In this document: positions 40,493 through 49,647 of the stretch, piece by piece | Layout of the letters: each line of letters opens with the position of its first letter | Numbering within the stretch: position 1 is the stretch's first letter | From: an uncultured Ferrovum sp. | Lineage (GTDB): Bacteria > Pseudomonadota > Gammaproteobacteria > Burkholderiales > Ferrovaceae | Length of the DNA stretch: 64,000 nt | Assembly (NCBI GenBank): GCA_903909215.1 | Contig: CAIVUX010000024.1 | Span: 27,437-91,436, forward strand | Reading direction: 5' to 3' | Notes under the pieces: model-generated | Seen by the model: only the letters and a program-made list of their open reading frames with translations | Database searches by the model: none | Told to the model about the DNA's origin: nothing | Translations under genes and position numbers: made by a program

Positions 40493-40521
40493 GGGTCAGA
40501 CCCCTAGTGGGGTCTGACCCC
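40492..40521. repeat. Palindromic element pair at the mltD/yejF convergent junction
   Basis: Units 40492-40504 (central A) and 40509-40521 (central T), spacer TAGT, followed by a partial unit TTGACCCC (about 40523-40530). The element supplies the last base of the mltD stop. On the minus strand it encodes the yejF C-terminus WGQTPLGV and its TGA stop (40498-40496). Both genes therefore end in the repeat. Confidence 0.9.
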
Positions 40522-42238
40522 ATTTGACCCCATTAGGAATGGCCGCCAATAGTTTTTGCGTGTAGGCGTGCTGCGGATGATCAAAAACAGTATCCGCATC
40601 CCCTTGCTCCACCACCTCCCCCTCACTCATGACCAGTATCTGGTCCGACATATAGCGCACCACAGCCAAATCATGTGAAATAAAGATGTAGCTCATATGA
40701 AACTCATCCTGCAGATCTTTAAGCAGGTTCAATACCTGCGCTTGCACCGACACATCAAGTGCCGACACCGATTCATCGCAGATCAGTATTTCTGGTTTTA
40801 CCGTTAAGCAGCGTGCAATGGCAATGCGCTGCCTCTGACCGCCGGAAAACTCATGGGGGTAGCGATAGAGCGACTCTACAGGTAGCCCCACTCGTAACAA
40901 CAATTGACGCACCAAGTCCGCACGTTCGGCTGCATTTTTACCAATACCATGCAGCATCAGGGGCTCCATTAAAATCTGCTCTACAGTGAAGCGCGGATTA
41001 AGCGAGGCATAAGGGTTCTGAAATACAATTTGAATACGGCGCTTCATAGCCAAGGTATCACTGCTTAATGGTTTTAATAAATCATGACCCTGAAACAATG
41101 CACTTCCGCCATTGGCGGCGTGTAAACCCATGAGAAGCAAGCCCAGAGTGGTTTTACCCGAACCCGATTCACCGACAATTCCTACGGTTTTTCCACGCGC
41201 CAACTGAAAGGTGGCGCCTTTCACAGCGTGGAACAAGCGATGCCCCCATAGGCCATGGGGGATGCAAAAATCTTTTTTAATGTCGCGCACATCCAGCAAA
41301 ATGTCATCAGGTGGGGTCAGACCCCGCATGGGGTCTGACCCCGCATGGGGTCTGACCCCTACCACCCCCTCTACCGGGGTCAGACCCCCAGAGATAAAAT
41401 CATCAATCACACGCAGGCGATGGGGACGTCCATGCAAAGGTGGGCGACAGGCCAGTAGGGCACGGGTATAAGCATCTTGTGGCGCATGAAAAAGATCTTG
41501 TACCAACCCCGTTTCACGCACCAACCCAGATTTCATCACCACCACCTGATCGGCAATTTCGCCAACCAAGGTCAAATCATGGGTAATAAACAATACCGAC
41601 ATATGAAGACGTTGTTGTAAATCCGCTATTAAATCGAGGATCTGCCGCTGAATGGTGACATCTAGCGCTGTGGTGGGCTCATCGGCGATCAGCAGTTTGG
41701 GTTCGCATCCAATGGCCATGGCGATCATAACGCGCTGTTGCTGTCCGCCGGACAATTGGTGGGGGTACGCGCCCATGCGGCGCACAGGTTCGGGAATACC
41801 CACTTCATGCAACAATTCAGCAGCACGTGCATTGGCCTGACGTTGTGATAAACCCAAATGAAGGCGCAGTCCCTCTATTAATTGATCGCCCACCGTGAAC
41901 ACGGGGTTAAGCGAGCTCATGGGTTCTTGAAAGATAATGGAGATGTCTTTACCACGTACCGCACGCAACTGAGCCTGAGTGGCGTGCAATAAATTCTGCC
42001 CCTGCCATAAAATTTCACTCTTCGGATCTATGCGCGTAATGGTTTTGGGCAACAACCCCAAAATAGACAACGCTGTAACCGATTTACCGCTGCCTGATTC
42101 GCCTACCAATGCCACAGTGGAGCGCTGCGGTACTTCGAAAGAAACACCGCTTACAGCGCTAAACAAAGGCTCGCCATGCAGCTTAAACCCGATCTGCAGA
42201 TGGCGTATGGACAACAGTGAAGAGTTGGGCGTGTTCAT
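40496..42238 (-). CDS. yejF: Peptide ABC transporter, duplicated ATP-binding protein (YejF-like)
   Basis: Energises a Yej/Opp-type peptide importer. The 580 residues hold two complete ABC ATPases. The first (about 5-270) has Walker A GESGSGKS and signature LSGGQQQRV; the second (about 315-565) has GESGSGKT and FSGGQRQRI. The linker between them (about residues 284-309) is built of four palindromic units read in frame (41313-41388). The C-terminus WGQTPLGV and stop come from another element. Both ATPases look intact, so the linker is tolerated. It overlaps yejE by 4 bases. Confidence 0.93.
   Translation of the reverse strand: MNTPNSSLLSIRHLQIGFKLHGEPLFSAVSGVSFEVPQRSTVALVGESGSGKSVTALSILGLLPKTITRIDPKSEILWQGQNLLHATQAQLRAVRGKDISIIFQEPMSSLNPVFTVGDQLIEGLRLHLGLSQRQANARAAELLHEVGIPEPVRRMGAYPHQLSGGQQQRVMIAMAIGCEPKLLIADEPTTALDVTIQRQILDLIADLQQRLHMSVLFITHDLTLVGEIADQVVVMKSGLVRETGLVQDLFHAPQDAYTRALLACRPPLHGRPHRLRVIDDFISGGLTPVEGVVGVRPHAGSDPMRGLTPPDDILLDVRDIKKDFCIPHGLWGHRLFHAVKGATFQLARGKTVGIVGESGSGKTTLGLLLMGLHAANGGSALFQGHDLLKPLSSDTLAMKRRIQIVFQNPYASLNPRFTVEQILMEPLMLHGIGKNAAERADLVRQLLLRVGLPVESLYRYPHEFSGGQRQRIAIARCLTVKPEILICDESVSALDVSVQAQVLNLLKDLQDEFHMSYIFISHDLAVVRYMSDQILVMSEGEVVEQGDADTVFDHPQHAYTQKLLAAIPNGVKWGQTPLGV
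41313..41388. repeat. Four palindromic units inside yejF, in frame
   Basis: Units at 41313-41325, 41330-41342, 41347-41359 (17-base period, spacers GCAT) and 41376-41388 (after a 16-base spacer). Because 17 is not a multiple of three, successive units are read in different frames. The minus-strand peptide shows GVRP (unit 4's complement region and unit 3), GSDP and GLTP in turn, without a stop. The stretch joins the two ATPase domains. Confidence 0.93.
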
Positions 42239-43272
42239 TGTTTTAATTTAGGATCGAGAGCGTCGCGTAGAGCATCGGTGAGCATACTAAAGGCGGTCAC
42301 CAACACCGCCATGGCCAAACCTGCCGCAGCCAACTGCCACCATTTGCCCAAAATAAGCTCGTTTTGTGCTTCATTGAGCATGCTGCCCCAGGACACCACA
42401 TCCACCGGCACACCAAACCCCAAGAAGCTTAAAATAACTTCTGACTTAATAAATCCCACCACATTAAGAGACAGCTGCACCAAAATCACATGGCTTACAT
42501 TGGGCAAGATGTGAACAAACATGCGCCGCATGTTCGAGGCCCCTATGGCGCCCGCTGCCAATACATATTCACGGGATTTATGTTTAAGATATTCCGCACG
42601 TACCAAACGAAATACCCCCGTCCAGCCGGTTAATCCCAAAATAAGAATGATGGTGACCACGCCGCGCTGCTGCAACACGGCAGCAATGGCAAACACCAAC
42701 AGCAAGTATGGAATGGCGGTAAACACGCCATAAAGCCAATTAAACGCATCATCCACCCAGCGCCCAAAATAACCCGCCACTGCACCAAACAAGGTGCCCA
42801 GTGCAGTGGCCACTAGGGCCGCCACAAATCCCACCAAGAGCGAGGTCTGGCTACCCTTGATGAGCTTGGTGAGCACATCATGCCCCCATTTATCGCCGCC
42901 CAGCGGCAGCGTCTGCATGCGTGGTGGTTCAGGCGGCAGACCCACCTCGTTAGGATATGCGGCCTGCATGACAGCAAACTCGCTGGCCAATGGGTCTTGT
43001 AACCCATACAGGTCCGCGACCACATTGGCTTGCGCAGTGGTCGGTGCGGCGGGCGCATCCTCACTCTCTTGTGCACCCATCCACCATGTGGGGGGTGCGT
43101 AATTCACGCCCACTTCGCGCGTCCAATCGGGTGCCAGCCAACCGCCCAAGGCCATCAACACCACCCCAAAATAAAACGCCACCACCCACAAAGACACTAT
43201 GCCCACTCGGTCGCGACATAGGCGCCGCCAAGCCAAGGTCCATAATCCAGGTGATCGCATCGTGGTGGTCAT
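42235..43272 (-). CDS. yejE: Peptide ABC transporter permease (YejE-like)
   Basis: Inner-membrane permease of the Yej/Opp family, 345 residues. An N-terminal membrane segment (VGIVSLWVVAFYFGVVLMAL, about 23-42) is followed by a long periplasmic loop (about 45-125) and the DppC-like core with five hydrophobic segments. The EAA-loop that docks the ATPase is YVLAAGAIGASNMRRMFVHILPN (about 240-262). It lies between yejB (gap 3) and yejF (overlap 4). Confidence 0.92.
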   Translation of the reverse strand: MTTTMRSPGLWTLAWRRLCRDRVGIVSLWVVAFYFGVVLMALGGWLAPDWTREVGVNYAPPTWWMGAQESEDAPAAPTTAQANVVADLYGLQDPLASEFAVMQAAYPNEVGLPPEPPRMQTLPLGGDKWGHDVLTKLIKGSQTSLLVGFVAALVATALGTLFGAVAGYFGRWVDDAFNWLYGVFTAIPYLLLVFAIAAVLQQRGVVTIILILGLTGWTGVFRLVRAEYLKHKSREYVLAAGAIGASNMRRMFVHILPNVSHVILVQLSLNVVGFIKSEVILSFLGFGVPVDVVSWGSMLNEAQNELILGKWWQLAAAGLAMAVLVTAFSMLTDALRDALDPKLKQ

Positions 43273-43275
43273 GGT

Positions 43276-44214
43276 TTAATCCAAGTTTACGCGGGGATCG
43301 AGGACGCGATACAGCATGTCGCCCAAGAGATTGGCCACCAAGGTGGCCATGGCCACATATACAGTGGCGGCTTTAATTATAGGAAAATCACTGCGCTCCA
43401 CCGCCAAAATAATCTCGCGACCAATGCCGGGGATGGCAAAAAAACGTTCCAATAAAAAAGCACCTGTCAGTAACGCGGGCAGACCCATCAACAGATTGGT
43501 CACGATGGGAATACCTGCGTTGCGCAGCACATGAACCCATAAAATGCGCATTTCAGACACACCCTTGGCGCGTGCGGTGCGCACGTAATCTTGACCCACT
43601 TCATCCAGAATAAATGTGCGGTATAAGCGCAATGAGGGTGCCACACTCACCAAAAGACCCAACAACACTGGCAAAACCGCATAGGTAGTGAGGTTTTGGC
43701 TTAGCTGTTGGCTCCATCCTTTTACCGGGAACCAGCCCAACACAGAGGCGAACACGTATTGACCCACAATGATGTACACCAGCAAACTAATCGACATCAC
43801 CATGGTGCTGGCCACCATCAATGAGCGATCCAAGAGCGAACCACGGAAAGCTGAAACCAATAACGCTATTAATACAGCAACAGCGGTTTCTAGAATCATC
43901 AGCGGAATCAGCAAAGTCATAGAGGGTCCGAGGCGGGTTCGGAAAATTTGCGACACCGGTTCATGAGTGGACCAGCTATCCCCAAAATCTCCGCTGACAA
44001 TTTGGCGAATAAAGATCCACAATTGTTCCCAAAGTGGTCGATCAATGCCCAACTGGTGGCGAATGTTGGCAATGTCTTCAGGGCTCGCCATTTTACCCGC
44101 CAACACATAAGCCGGATCACCGCCCACCCAGTTGAACAAAAAGAACACCAGCAACACCACGCCCAATAGCGTGGGGATCATTTGCCAAATGCGCCGCATA
44201 AGGTAGGCGATCAT
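43276..44214 (-). CDS. yejB: Peptide ABC transporter permease (YejB-like)
   Basis: Partner permease of 312 residues, beginning with the DppB-type membrane helix MIPTLLGVVLLVFFLFNWVGGDP. Five or six hydrophobic segments and the EAA loop DYVRTARAKGVSEMRILWVHVLRN (about 212-235) are seen. It overlaps the binding-protein gene by 4 bases and precedes yejE by 3 bases. Confidence 0.93.
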   Translation of the reverse strand: MIAYLMRRIWQMIPTLLGVVLLVFFLFNWVGGDPAYVLAGKMASPEDIANIRHQLGIDRPLWEQLWIFIRQIVSGDFGDSWSTHEPVSQIFRTRLGPSMTLLIPLMILETAVAVLIALLVSAFRGSLLDRSLMVASTMVMSISLLVYIIVGQYVFASVLGWFPVKGWSQQLSQNLTTYAVLPVLLGLLVSVAPSLRLYRTFILDEVGQDYVRTARAKGVSEMRILWVHVLRNAGIPIVTNLLMGLPALLTGAFLLERFFAIPGIGREIILAVERSDFPIIKAATVYVAMATLVANLLGDMLYRVLDPRVNLD

Positions 44215-46019
44215 GGCTTGGGCCTTTGCGTATCGTCAATATCCAAGTACGACCACACGGAGGGTAAAATGGGGTGCGCTTTATAGCCCAGCAACCAAGG
44301 CTGCGACAGCACATTGCGAATATGTGAAGTACTGACCTTGGTGACGCCGTTTAGCTCTAACAGGCGCGCCAGCTGTCGATAAATTTTATCGCGCTGCAAG
44401 GACGCGGGCATGGTGAGGGTTTTTTCATACAAGCGATCCCACACCGGATCTTGGTAGCAAGAACCGTTGTTCTCATGGATGTGCGGGCCATACCAGAGCT
44501 GCATAAAGTTATCGCCATCAGGGTAGTCGGCAATCCAGCCTGATAGACGCATTTGCACACGGCATTGTCGCTCGGCTTTTATGATTTCAGGAAACTTCAA
44601 TTTCTCGCTCTCAAAGTGAATCGACAACCGATCCAATGATTTTTTCATCATCTCATCGAGTTCGCGGTCTTGCGAAGACAGGCTTGTGGTGTAGCGCACA
44701 GATAAGGGTTTGCCATCAGGCAATCGTCGATAGCCGTCCGGGCCCTTGGCATAACCCATTTGATCCAATAGATGGTTGGCTTCGCGCGGATTGTAATTCA
44801 GCACGCTGCGATAATTGGGGTCTGACCCCTCTACCCCATCGGGGATGGGGTAAGCATTGCGAAACGCTTGGCCTTTGTAAATGACGCGAATCATTTCTTC
44901 ATCATTTTGTGCCATAAAAATGGCACGACGTAACGCGATACGCTCACGGCTCATGCCGCCCAACACGGGATCTTGTTGATTAATAAAATAATACGCTATG
45001 GAAGGATCAATTAACCGATCCAAGCGTATGCCGCGCTGAACCAAGGCGGGTTTGAGACGATCACCGGTGAGCGCCATGGGAGAAAATTGGCCAGCCAAAC
45101 CAATCATATCCAGTTCGCCTTTGCCAAAGCTTAACCACGCCGATTGCGATTCCTCAATCACTTGAATATCGATACGATCAATTTGCGGAATAGTCTTCCC
45201 TTTCATCTGCGCGATCACGCGCGCATCCTCAGAATTGGCAATTTTGGGGTCTGACCCCAAAGCGGGGTCTGACCCCGAATGTGTTGCCCCAAAGTCCCAC
45301 AGCTCATGGCGGAAATTAGGATTCTTCTCCAGTTCTATGAGCGAAGAGCGAATCCAACGACCCAGGCGATAGGGCCCAGTTCCCACAGGATGAGAGGCGG
45401 TGTCACCCGCGTAAGCCTCAATCACTTCACGCGCCACTACCCCATACATGGGCTGAGCCATGGCGTGTGAAAAATTGTAATCAGTGGTTTTAAGACGGAT
45501 CTTAAGGGTGTAACGGTCCAGCACTTCTAGCCCCGCAATAGATGCATCGTAATTAAAGCGCCCACTCTTGCGCGCTTCATCACCCAGCTCATCTAGGCCG
45601 ATAATTTTTCCATCCACCAAAAACTTATAAGGAGAACGATTTTTGGGATCCATGAAGCGCATGATGGTGTACACCACATCCTGCGCCGTGGCTTCGCGCA
45701 ATTGCCCTTTAAACACCGGATCGGGACAAAAGTAGGCCCCCTTCTTGAGAGTAAAGACCCAAGTTTTACCCTGGTCGGTCACCACAGGCATGGTGGCCGC
45801 CAAACGGGGAATTAAGCGCACTGGACGGGCCAAGTAATCGTAAGTCAGCAGTGCTTCAAAGAGTTGCTGCTCAATGGCGGCAGTGTTGAGATCAGACGTG
45901 GCCACCGGGTCAAAGCCCGTTTCAGCGGCGGAAAGCTCGAGATGCAGGACTTTTTCGGGGGTGGCCGCATAAGCCAGGCTGGCCACGCACCCCAACAGAA
46001 TTATGAGCCTCTTAGCCAT
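44211..46019 (-). CDS. yejA: Periplasmic peptide-binding protein (YejA-like) with two repeat-derived insertions
   Basis: Solute-binding protein (SBP family 5) for the yejBEF importer, 602 residues from ATG 46019. ATG 46031 is possible; the frame is open to 46169 but runs into fabI. Signal peptide [19 protein letters not shown]. The family core [18 protein letters not shown] and [10 protein letters not shown] is present. Palindromic units add [12 protein letters not shown] at about residues 247-258 and GSDP near residue 398, both in frame. They probably sit in surface loops. YejA-type proteins bind peptides such as microcin C in E. coli; the substrate here is unknown. Confidence 0.9.
   Translation of the reverse strand: MAKRLIILLGCVASLAYAATPEKVLHLELSAAETGFDPVATSDLNTAAIEQQLFEALLTYDYLARPVRLIPRLAATMPVVTDQGKTWVFTLKKGAYFCPDPVFKGQLREATAQDVVYTIMRFMDPKNRSPYKFLVDGKIIGLDELGDEARKSGRFNYDASIAGLEVLDRYTLKIRLKTTDYNFSHAMAQPMYGVVAREVIEAYAGDTASHPVGTGPYRLGRWIRSSLIELEKNPNFRHELWDFGATHSGSDPALGSDPKIANSEDARVIAQMKGKTIPQIDRIDIQVIEESQSAWLSFGKGELDMIGLAGQFSPMALTGDRLKPALVQRGIRLDRLIDPSIAYYFINQQDPVLGGMSRERIALRRAIFMAQNDEEMIRVIYKGQAFRNAYPIPDGVEGSDPNYRSVLNYNPREANHLLDQMGYAKGPDGYRRLPDGKPLSVRYTTSLSSQDRELDEMMKKSLDRLSIHFESEKLKFPEIIKAERQCRVQMRLSGWIADYPDGDNFMQLWYGPHIHENNGSCYQDPVWDRLYEKTLTMPASLQRDKIYRQLARLLELNGVTKVSTSHIRNVLSQPWLLGYKAHPILPSVWSYLDIDDTQRPKP
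44817..44829. repeat. Single palindromic unit inside the yejA-like gene
   Basis: GGGGTCTGACCCC read on the minus strand as Gly-Ser-Asp-Pro (EGSDPNYRS). It lies in a stretch with other G-rich matches (CCCCATCGGGGATGGGG) just downstream. The frame is kept. Confidence 0.88.
45246..45276. repeat. Pair of palindromic units inside the yejA-like gene
   Basis: Units 45246-45258 and 45264-45276, both with central T on the plus strand. The spacer is 5 bases, making an 18-base period, so both are read in the same frame as GSDP ([10 protein letters not shown]). This is the only pair with an 18-base period and it lies inside a coding region. Confidence 0.9.
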
Positions 46020-46056
46020 ATGGTTTATCATACCGAGCAAGCCAAGAGGAGATGCT

Positions 46057-46842
46057 ATGGGATTTCTTGCCAACAAGAACATATTGATTACCGGTTTGCT
46101 AAGCAATCGCTCGATCGCCTGGGGTATTGCTCGTGCCATGCAACGCGAAGGGGCCGATATTGCCCTCACCTACCAAGCTGAGGCCGTACGGGCGCGCGTA
46201 GAGAAGCTGGCTGAAGAATTGGGGGTAACGCGGGTATATCCTTGCGATGTGGCCAATGACAGCGAAATTGATGCCTTGTTTGGTCAGTTGGGCCAAGACT
46301 GGGAGGGTTTGGATGGCCTTATTCACTCCATAGCCTATGTGCCCCGTGAAGCACTTTCGGGAGATTATTTGGATGCAGTGACTCGAGAAAACTTTCGCAT
46401 TGCCCACGATGTCAGTTCCTACAGTTTTTCTGCGTTAGCTAAGGCCGGATACCCGCTCATGGCCGGGCGCAATGGCGCGCTGATTACCCTCTCCTACCTG
46501 GGCGCTGAGCGCTCCGTCCCCAACTATAACGTAATGGGGCTGGCCAAGGCCAGCTTAGAGGCCAGCGTCCGTTATATGGCACAAACCTTAGGCCCCCGTG
46601 GCATTCGTGTCAACGGCATTTCTGCCGGACCCATCAAAACGTTGGCCGCTGCCGGGATTGGAGATTTCAACAAAATCTTAAATTACGTAGAAGCCTCAGC
46701 CCCTTTGCGTCGCAATGTCACCATTGAGGAAGTGGGGAACGTGGCGGCGTTTTTAGCCAGTGATTTGGCTTCGGGCATTACCGGTGAAATCATCCATGTG
46801 GACTCGGGATTCTCCACCACGGTACCCGGTTACAGCGAGTAA
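46057..46842 (+). CDS. fabI: Enoyl-ACP reductase (NADH) FabI
   Basis: Final reduction step of each fatty acid elongation cycle. The 261-residue SDR protein has [16 protein letters not shown] for NADH binding and the catalytic Tyr and Lys in [23 protein letters not shown] 46057 is preceded by AGAGGAG at the right distance; the frame from 46003 runs through the divergent yejA-like start. It converges with ppiD, with 2 bases between them. Confidence 0.97.
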   Translation: MGFLANKNILITGLLSNRSIAWGIARAMQREGADIALTYQAEAVRARVEKLAEELGVTRVYPCDVANDSEIDALFGQLGQDWEGLDGLIHSIAYVPREALSGDYLDAVTRENFRIAHDVSSYSFSALAKAGYPLMAGRNGALITLSYLGAERSVPNYNVMGLAKASLEASVRYMAQTLGPRGIRVNGISAGPIKTLAAAGIGDFNKILNYVEASAPLRRNVTIEEVGNVAAFLASDLASGITGEIIHVDSGFSTTVPGYSE

Positions 46843-46844
46843 GC

Positions 46845-48773
46845 CTAGTTCTGCTTTTGCTTTTCCAAAATAGCCTTATTCACCAGACGGAAACTACCCT
46901 CTGTGCGCAAGGCCGCCAAAAATTCGGCCATCACCTCATCCCCGTACCCACGAACCAAACCTATTTCAGCTTGCTTGCGACGTGCGGCATCGGTGATGGT
47001 TCCGGGCACCACAGCGCTGATCTGTGCAATGACATAACTGCCATTAGCGGTAGCACTGCCTGTGTAGACGGGTAAATGATTGGCATTGGCCTTAAAGACA
47101 TCAGCCACCAAACCTGATGGCAAACCGCCCACGGCGTCCTGACGATTAAGGCGGCGCACTGCGGACCATTTGAGGCTGATATTTTTTCCCGCCTGCAAGT
47201 CAGCCAATCGGGCAGCGCCCTCCTGGGCCGCCAACTTACCCGCTTCTTCACGACGCAACAGTTGAGCAATAAGCGGCCCCACCTCATTTAAGGGACGTGC
47301 TGTGGGCGCTTCATATAAGGTAACGTGGGCCGCCACCAAAACATTGGGCGACACTTCAATGGCTTGTGTGTTGCGTCCGTTCTTCACCGACTCAGGGGCA
47401 AATAATGCCGCGATTAATTTGGGGTTGTTTAAGAGCGGGTCCTGCGCTTGCCCTGCATGGGTTATCCAACCAGAATCTTTCAAGGTTAACTTTAATCGCT
47501 CTGCAGCAGGCTTTAAGCTGGCGGATTGCTCGTATACCAAATTGCTAAAATTTTCTGCGGACTCAGAGAAGCGCTGCCCTACCCGTTGCCGGCGCAACTC
47601 TGCCGTAATTTCTGGCGTGACTTCAGTGACCGTTTTACCCTTGGCCGTTTTAATATCGGTAAGGCGAATAATGTGAAAGCCAAATTCGGTTTCAACGATA
47701 CCGCTTACTTGATCGGGCTTCAAAGAAAACACGGCATTCTCAAAAGCCGGCGTCATAGCACCGCGTCCAAAGTAACCCAAATCACCACCAGTGGCAGCAG
47801 AGCCTGGATCTTGCGAGTATTTCTTGGCAATCGCCGCGAACTGAGAGGGGTTGGCATTCACTTCAACCAGCGCTTTTTCAGCAAGCGCACGTGCCGCAAC
47901 GCGTTCGGCATTCGGCGCTTTGGGTGCCGCTAAAATTAAAATATGGCTGGCGCGACGTGTTTCTTGCCCGCCCCAACGGGCCTTGTTAGCAGGGTCTGCG
48001 TAGGCCTTGGCCACATCCGCCGCACTGACTTCAATGCTTTGCGACAATTGGTCCGCCGAGAGCACGAGATACTGCACCTTGACTCGCTCTTCTACTTTAA
48101 AACGATCAAGATGGCTGTCGTAATATTTTTGAATGGTCGCATCATCCACTTTTACACGCTCCAGAAATGCATCTGGAGTTATTTCAGCGACACTGACGTC
48201 ACGTTGTTGTCCAGAGAGAGTCAGGAACGCGTTCACACTCACTTGCGGCACCCAGTCTGTGGTAATGAGGCCCTCTTGCACCAACTCATTTTTTAAGTCA
48301 TCTCGCAGGCGCGATTCAAACAAGGCGGGAACCAAACCGCGGGCACGTAGCGCTTCTTCATAACGTGCTTGGGAAAAATGGCCGTTATCCTGAAAAGGTT
48401 CGATGCGGGAAATCTCACTGACCAAAAGATGGTCTGGAATAATGATATTGGCATGATCGGCATAGCGGGTAGCCAAATGGCGATTAATCAGCGCGTTCAA
48501 GACCTCCGAGCGCAGCTGAGGGGTGTCTAAGCTTGCAGGGTCCAGGGCTTGATCGCGGTTATTGGCACGCAGTTGCTCCTGCTGAGAGCGCAGGGTTTCA
48601 TTAAACTCGGCCTGAGTAATGGAGTATCCATCCACCTTGGCCACAGTATCGGCAGTGCCGCTTTGACGGAAATAATACTCAAGACCGAACAAGGCAAACG
48701 GGACGGTGATGGCGACCAAAATAACCTTAGCCACCCAGGTTTTGGACATGGAACGAAATTTTTCAAGCAACAT
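46845..48773 (-). CDS. ppiD: Periplasmic folding chaperone PpiD (SurA N-domain, parvulin PPIase)
   Basis: Inner-membrane anchored chaperone facing the periplasm, 642 residues from ATG 48773 (48785 also possible). One membrane segment near the N-terminus (VAKVILVAITVPFALFGLEYY), a SurA_N-like region (about 40-190), a parvulin domain (about 265-370: RRASHILILA ... GGDLGYFGRGAMTPAFENAVF ... FGFHIIRL) and a C-terminal substrate region. It lies downstream of hupB and two tRNAs, the usual lon-hupB-ppiD order. Confidence 0.93.
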   Translation of the reverse strand: MLLEKFRSMSKTWVAKVILVAITVPFALFGLEYYFRQSGTADTVAKVDGYSITQAEFNETLRSQQEQLRANNRDQALDPASLDTPQLRSEVLNALINRHLATRYADHANIIIPDHLLVSEISRIEPFQDNGHFSQARYEEALRARGLVPALFESRLRDDLKNELVQEGLITTDWVPQVSVNAFLTLSGQQRDVSVAEITPDAFLERVKVDDATIQKYYDSHLDRFKVEERVKVQYLVLSADQLSQSIEVSAADVAKAYADPANKARWGGQETRRASHILILAAPKAPNAERVAARALAEKALVEVNANPSQFAAIAKKYSQDPGSAATGGDLGYFGRGAMTPAFENAVFSLKPDQVSGIVETEFGFHIIRLTDIKTAKGKTVTEVTPEITAELRRQRVGQRFSESAENFSNLVYEQSASLKPAAERLKLTLKDSGWITHAGQAQDPLLNNPKLIAALFAPESVKNGRNTQAIEVSPNVLVAAHVTLYEAPTARPLNEVGPLIAQLLRREEAGKLAAQEGAARLADLQAGKNISLKWSAVRRLNRQDAVGGLPSGLVADVFKANANHLPVYTGSATANGSYVIAQISAVVPGTITDAARRKQAEIGLVRGYGDEVMAEFLAALRTEGSFRLVNKAILEKQKQN

Positions 48774-48867
48774 ACGACACCCCATGCATCAATTCAGTAA
48801 AAAAGGGCGAACTCTCGTTCGCCCTTTTACCAGCCATAACCTTTCAGCGGTTAAAGCCCTTATAGCT

Positions 48868-48944
48868 TGGCGGAGTGGACGGGACTCGAACCCGCGACCC
48901 CCGGCGTGACAGGCCGGTATTCTAACCAACTGAACTACCACTCC
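48868..48944 (-). tRNA. tRNA-Asp (GTC anticodon)
   Basis: 77 bases on the minus strand. Acceptor GGAGTGG/CCACTCC, discriminator G, CCA encoded. The anticodon stem CCGGC/GCCGG encloses CTGTCAC, giving anticodon GTC. It is 42 bases downstream of tRNA-Val in a hupB-tRNA-tRNA-ppiD run. Confidence 0.97.
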
Positions 48945-48986
48945 TAAACGGCACACTTCACGAATTCCCGGCCAGGGAAAAAACGC

Positions 48987-49062
48987 TGGTGGGTGCTGAC
49001 GGGTTCGAACCGCCGACATTCGCCTTGTAAGGGCGACGCTCTACCAACTGAGCTAAGCACCC
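48987..49062 (-). tRNA. tRNA-Val (TAC anticodon)
   Basis: 76 bases on the minus strand. Acceptor GGGTGCT/AGCACCC, discriminator A, CCA encoded. The anticodon stem TCGCC/GGCGA encloses CTTACAA, giving anticodon TAC (GTA, GTG and others). It begins 8 bases after the hupB stop and is probably processed from the hupB transcript. This is the second Val isoacceptor in the window. Confidence 0.97.
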
Positions 49063-49070
49063 AAAGACTG

Positions 49071-49343
49071 CTAGTTTAACGCATCCTTCAACGCTTTGCC
49101 AGCACGGAACTTGGGCACCTTGGCCGCTTTAATTTTAATGGCCAGGCCTGTACGGGGGTTACGCCCGGTACGGGCGGCCCGTTTGCCCACATAAAATGTG
49201 CCAAAACCCACCAGAGTTACTTGGCCACCCTTTTTAAGGGCGCCTTTCACAGCTGCAATGGCGCTGTCCAGAGCGCGCCCCGCAGCGGCCTTAGAAATGT
49301 CTGCTGCATCGGCAATATGATCGATCAATTCTGTTTTGTTCAC
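49071..49343 (-). CDS. hupB: DNA-binding protein HU-beta
   Basis: Small nucleoid protein of 90 residues ([42 protein letters not shown]). The start is GTG with AAGGGGA 6 bases before it. It follows lon, as in E. coli, but two hairpin-plus-T-run terminators in the 304-base gap separate the two, so hupB must have its own promoter between about 49344 and 49400. A TATAAA there (49360s, minus strand) is the best -10; no good -35 is seen. Confidence 0.97.
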   Translation of the reverse strand: MNKTELIDHIADAADISKAAAGRALDSAIAAVKGALKKGGQVTLVGFGTFYVGKRAARTGRNPRTGLAIKIKAAKVPKFRAGKALKDALN

Positions 49344-49401
49344 TGTGATGTCCCCTTTTTATATTGACTACCTCAACAAGAAAAATGCATTTTTTCCCTG
49401 C

Positions 49402-49438
49402 AAAAAATAGACGCAGCGCATGAGCTCAGTCTGCGTCT
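49402..49438 (-). terminator. Intrinsic terminator upstream of hupB
   Basis: Minus-strand arms AGACGCAG (49438-49431) and CTGCGTCT (49416-49409) with a 14-base loop containing GAGCTC, followed by ATTTTTT (49408-49402). It would stop read-through from lon before hupB. Confidence 0.65.
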
Positions 49439-49539
49439 CCCTTTATAGAATTCTGCACCGTGAGTGTCAACAGTTTTTTTCGATTGCGGCCATAGGCAGT
49501 ACACCAATTGGCAAAGTTTTCCAAGGGGTATAGTGAAAA

Positions 49540-49565
49540 AAAACCTGCCGTGGCGGGCAGGTTTT
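49540..49565 (-). terminator. Intrinsic terminator of lon
   Basis: AAAACCTGCC and GGCAGGTTTT form a 10-bp stem with a 6-base loop, about 83 bases after the lon stop. On the minus strand the stem runs straight into a tract of seven T's. It is symmetrical enough to work in both directions. Between this and the second hairpin (49439-49535) I see no gene. Confidence 0.8.
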
Positions 49566-49647
49566 CTTGCAATGCAATACAACATAAAAGAGACGTGAGT
49601 TCTATATCAGTTGATCTAGGTCATTCTTTCCTGATTCAGGCTTTTAA

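Noticed and set aside
41313..41388. Regularly spaced repeats resembling a tiny CRISPR array
   Set aside because: The repeat unit is 13 bases and spacers are 4 bases, nearly identical, and the stretch is translated within yejF. There is no cas gene.
49373..49585. Open frame of 70 residues on the minus strand between lon and hupB
   Set aside because: It spans both predicted terminators, has no family resemblance or ribosome site, and its composition looks random.
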